Under the pieces are notes generated by a model that made no database searches, had not been told where the DNA came from, and saw only the letters and a program-made list of their open reading frames with translations. From contig CAYUIZ010000023.1 in the NCBI GenBank assembly GCA_964444885.1, positions 1 to 31,575 on the forward strand: 31,575 nucleotides of DNA, written 5' to 3'. The stretch's first letter is position 1, and each line of letters starts with the position of its first letter. The translations under genes were made by a program, and so were the position numbers. Positions 31,567-31,575 of this stretch are shown piece by piece. The DNA is from CAYRGQ01 sp964444885 (GTDB taxonomy: Bacteria; Bacteroidota; Bacteroidia; Sphingobacteriales; Sphingobacteriaceae).

Positions 31567-31575
31567 CCCTGCAAA

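Overview
The window comes from a member of the Bacteroidota, most likely a Sphingobacteriaceae-type genome. The evidence is the recognisable promoter shape (TTTG-N19-TAnnTTTG upstream of the right edge), an L-Ala-D/L-Glu epimerase with the classical metal and base residues, a CreD / winged-helix pair, and very weak Shine-Dalgarno signals. No rRNA, tRNA, CRISPR array, integrase or transposase gene was seen. One run of 100 Ns (1890-1989) is a scaffolding gap inside a tandem repeat.

Region 1 (1-4170) is visibly more AT-rich than the rest. It holds a leftward efflux module, TetR regulator - TolC outer-membrane factor - HlyD-type adaptor, followed by a four-helix-bundle protein gene. A 14-bp palindrome that is a likely TetR operator occurs upstream of both tetR and tolC. 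The module is riddled with arrays of a 7-bp repeat (consensus A-C/T-T-G-T-C-C/A) that abut or include the stop codons of all three genes and intrude into two reading frames. The ABC or other pump subunit that should go with TolC and HlyD is not in the window and may lie beyond the left edge.

Region 2 (4170-16240) is ordinary chromosomal content. It contains a small lipoprotein and membrane-protein pair, a tandem universal stress protein, glutamate synthase gltB-gltD, an L-Ala-D/L-Glu epimerase, a short-chain dehydrogenase and an MFS_3-type exporter. Two copies of a ~170-bp dispersed element with inverted ends and internal hairpins sit at 513-684 and 12447-12614.

Region 3 (16300-27320) is the exciting part. 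A rightward pair encodes a Cys-free, beta-rich 253-aa protein that I think may be a gasdermin-like pore former, followed by an active-looking caspase-family (C14) protease. A convergent leftward five-gene operon encodes, in order, a second caspase-family protease, a MoxR-type AAA+ ATPase, a vWA protein with a degenerate metal site, an 816-aa protein built around a catalytically dead caspase domain, and a SLOG-domain protein likely to sense a nucleotide-derived ligand. This matches the logic of the vWA-MoxR ternary conflict systems predicted by comparative genomics: an NTP-driven switch plus a sensor holding protease effectors in check. Here it adds a candidate pore-forming substrate, a pseudo-caspase, and a domain shared by three of the proteins. 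It reads as a candidate anti-phage or abortive-death locus.

Region 4 (27320-31575) carries a secreted HExxH metallopeptidase, a small regulon (membrane protein, winged-helix regulator, CreD) with the same 17-bp operator-like motif in front of both transcription units, a small outer-membrane beta-barrel protein, and a strong promoter for a gene beyond the right edge.
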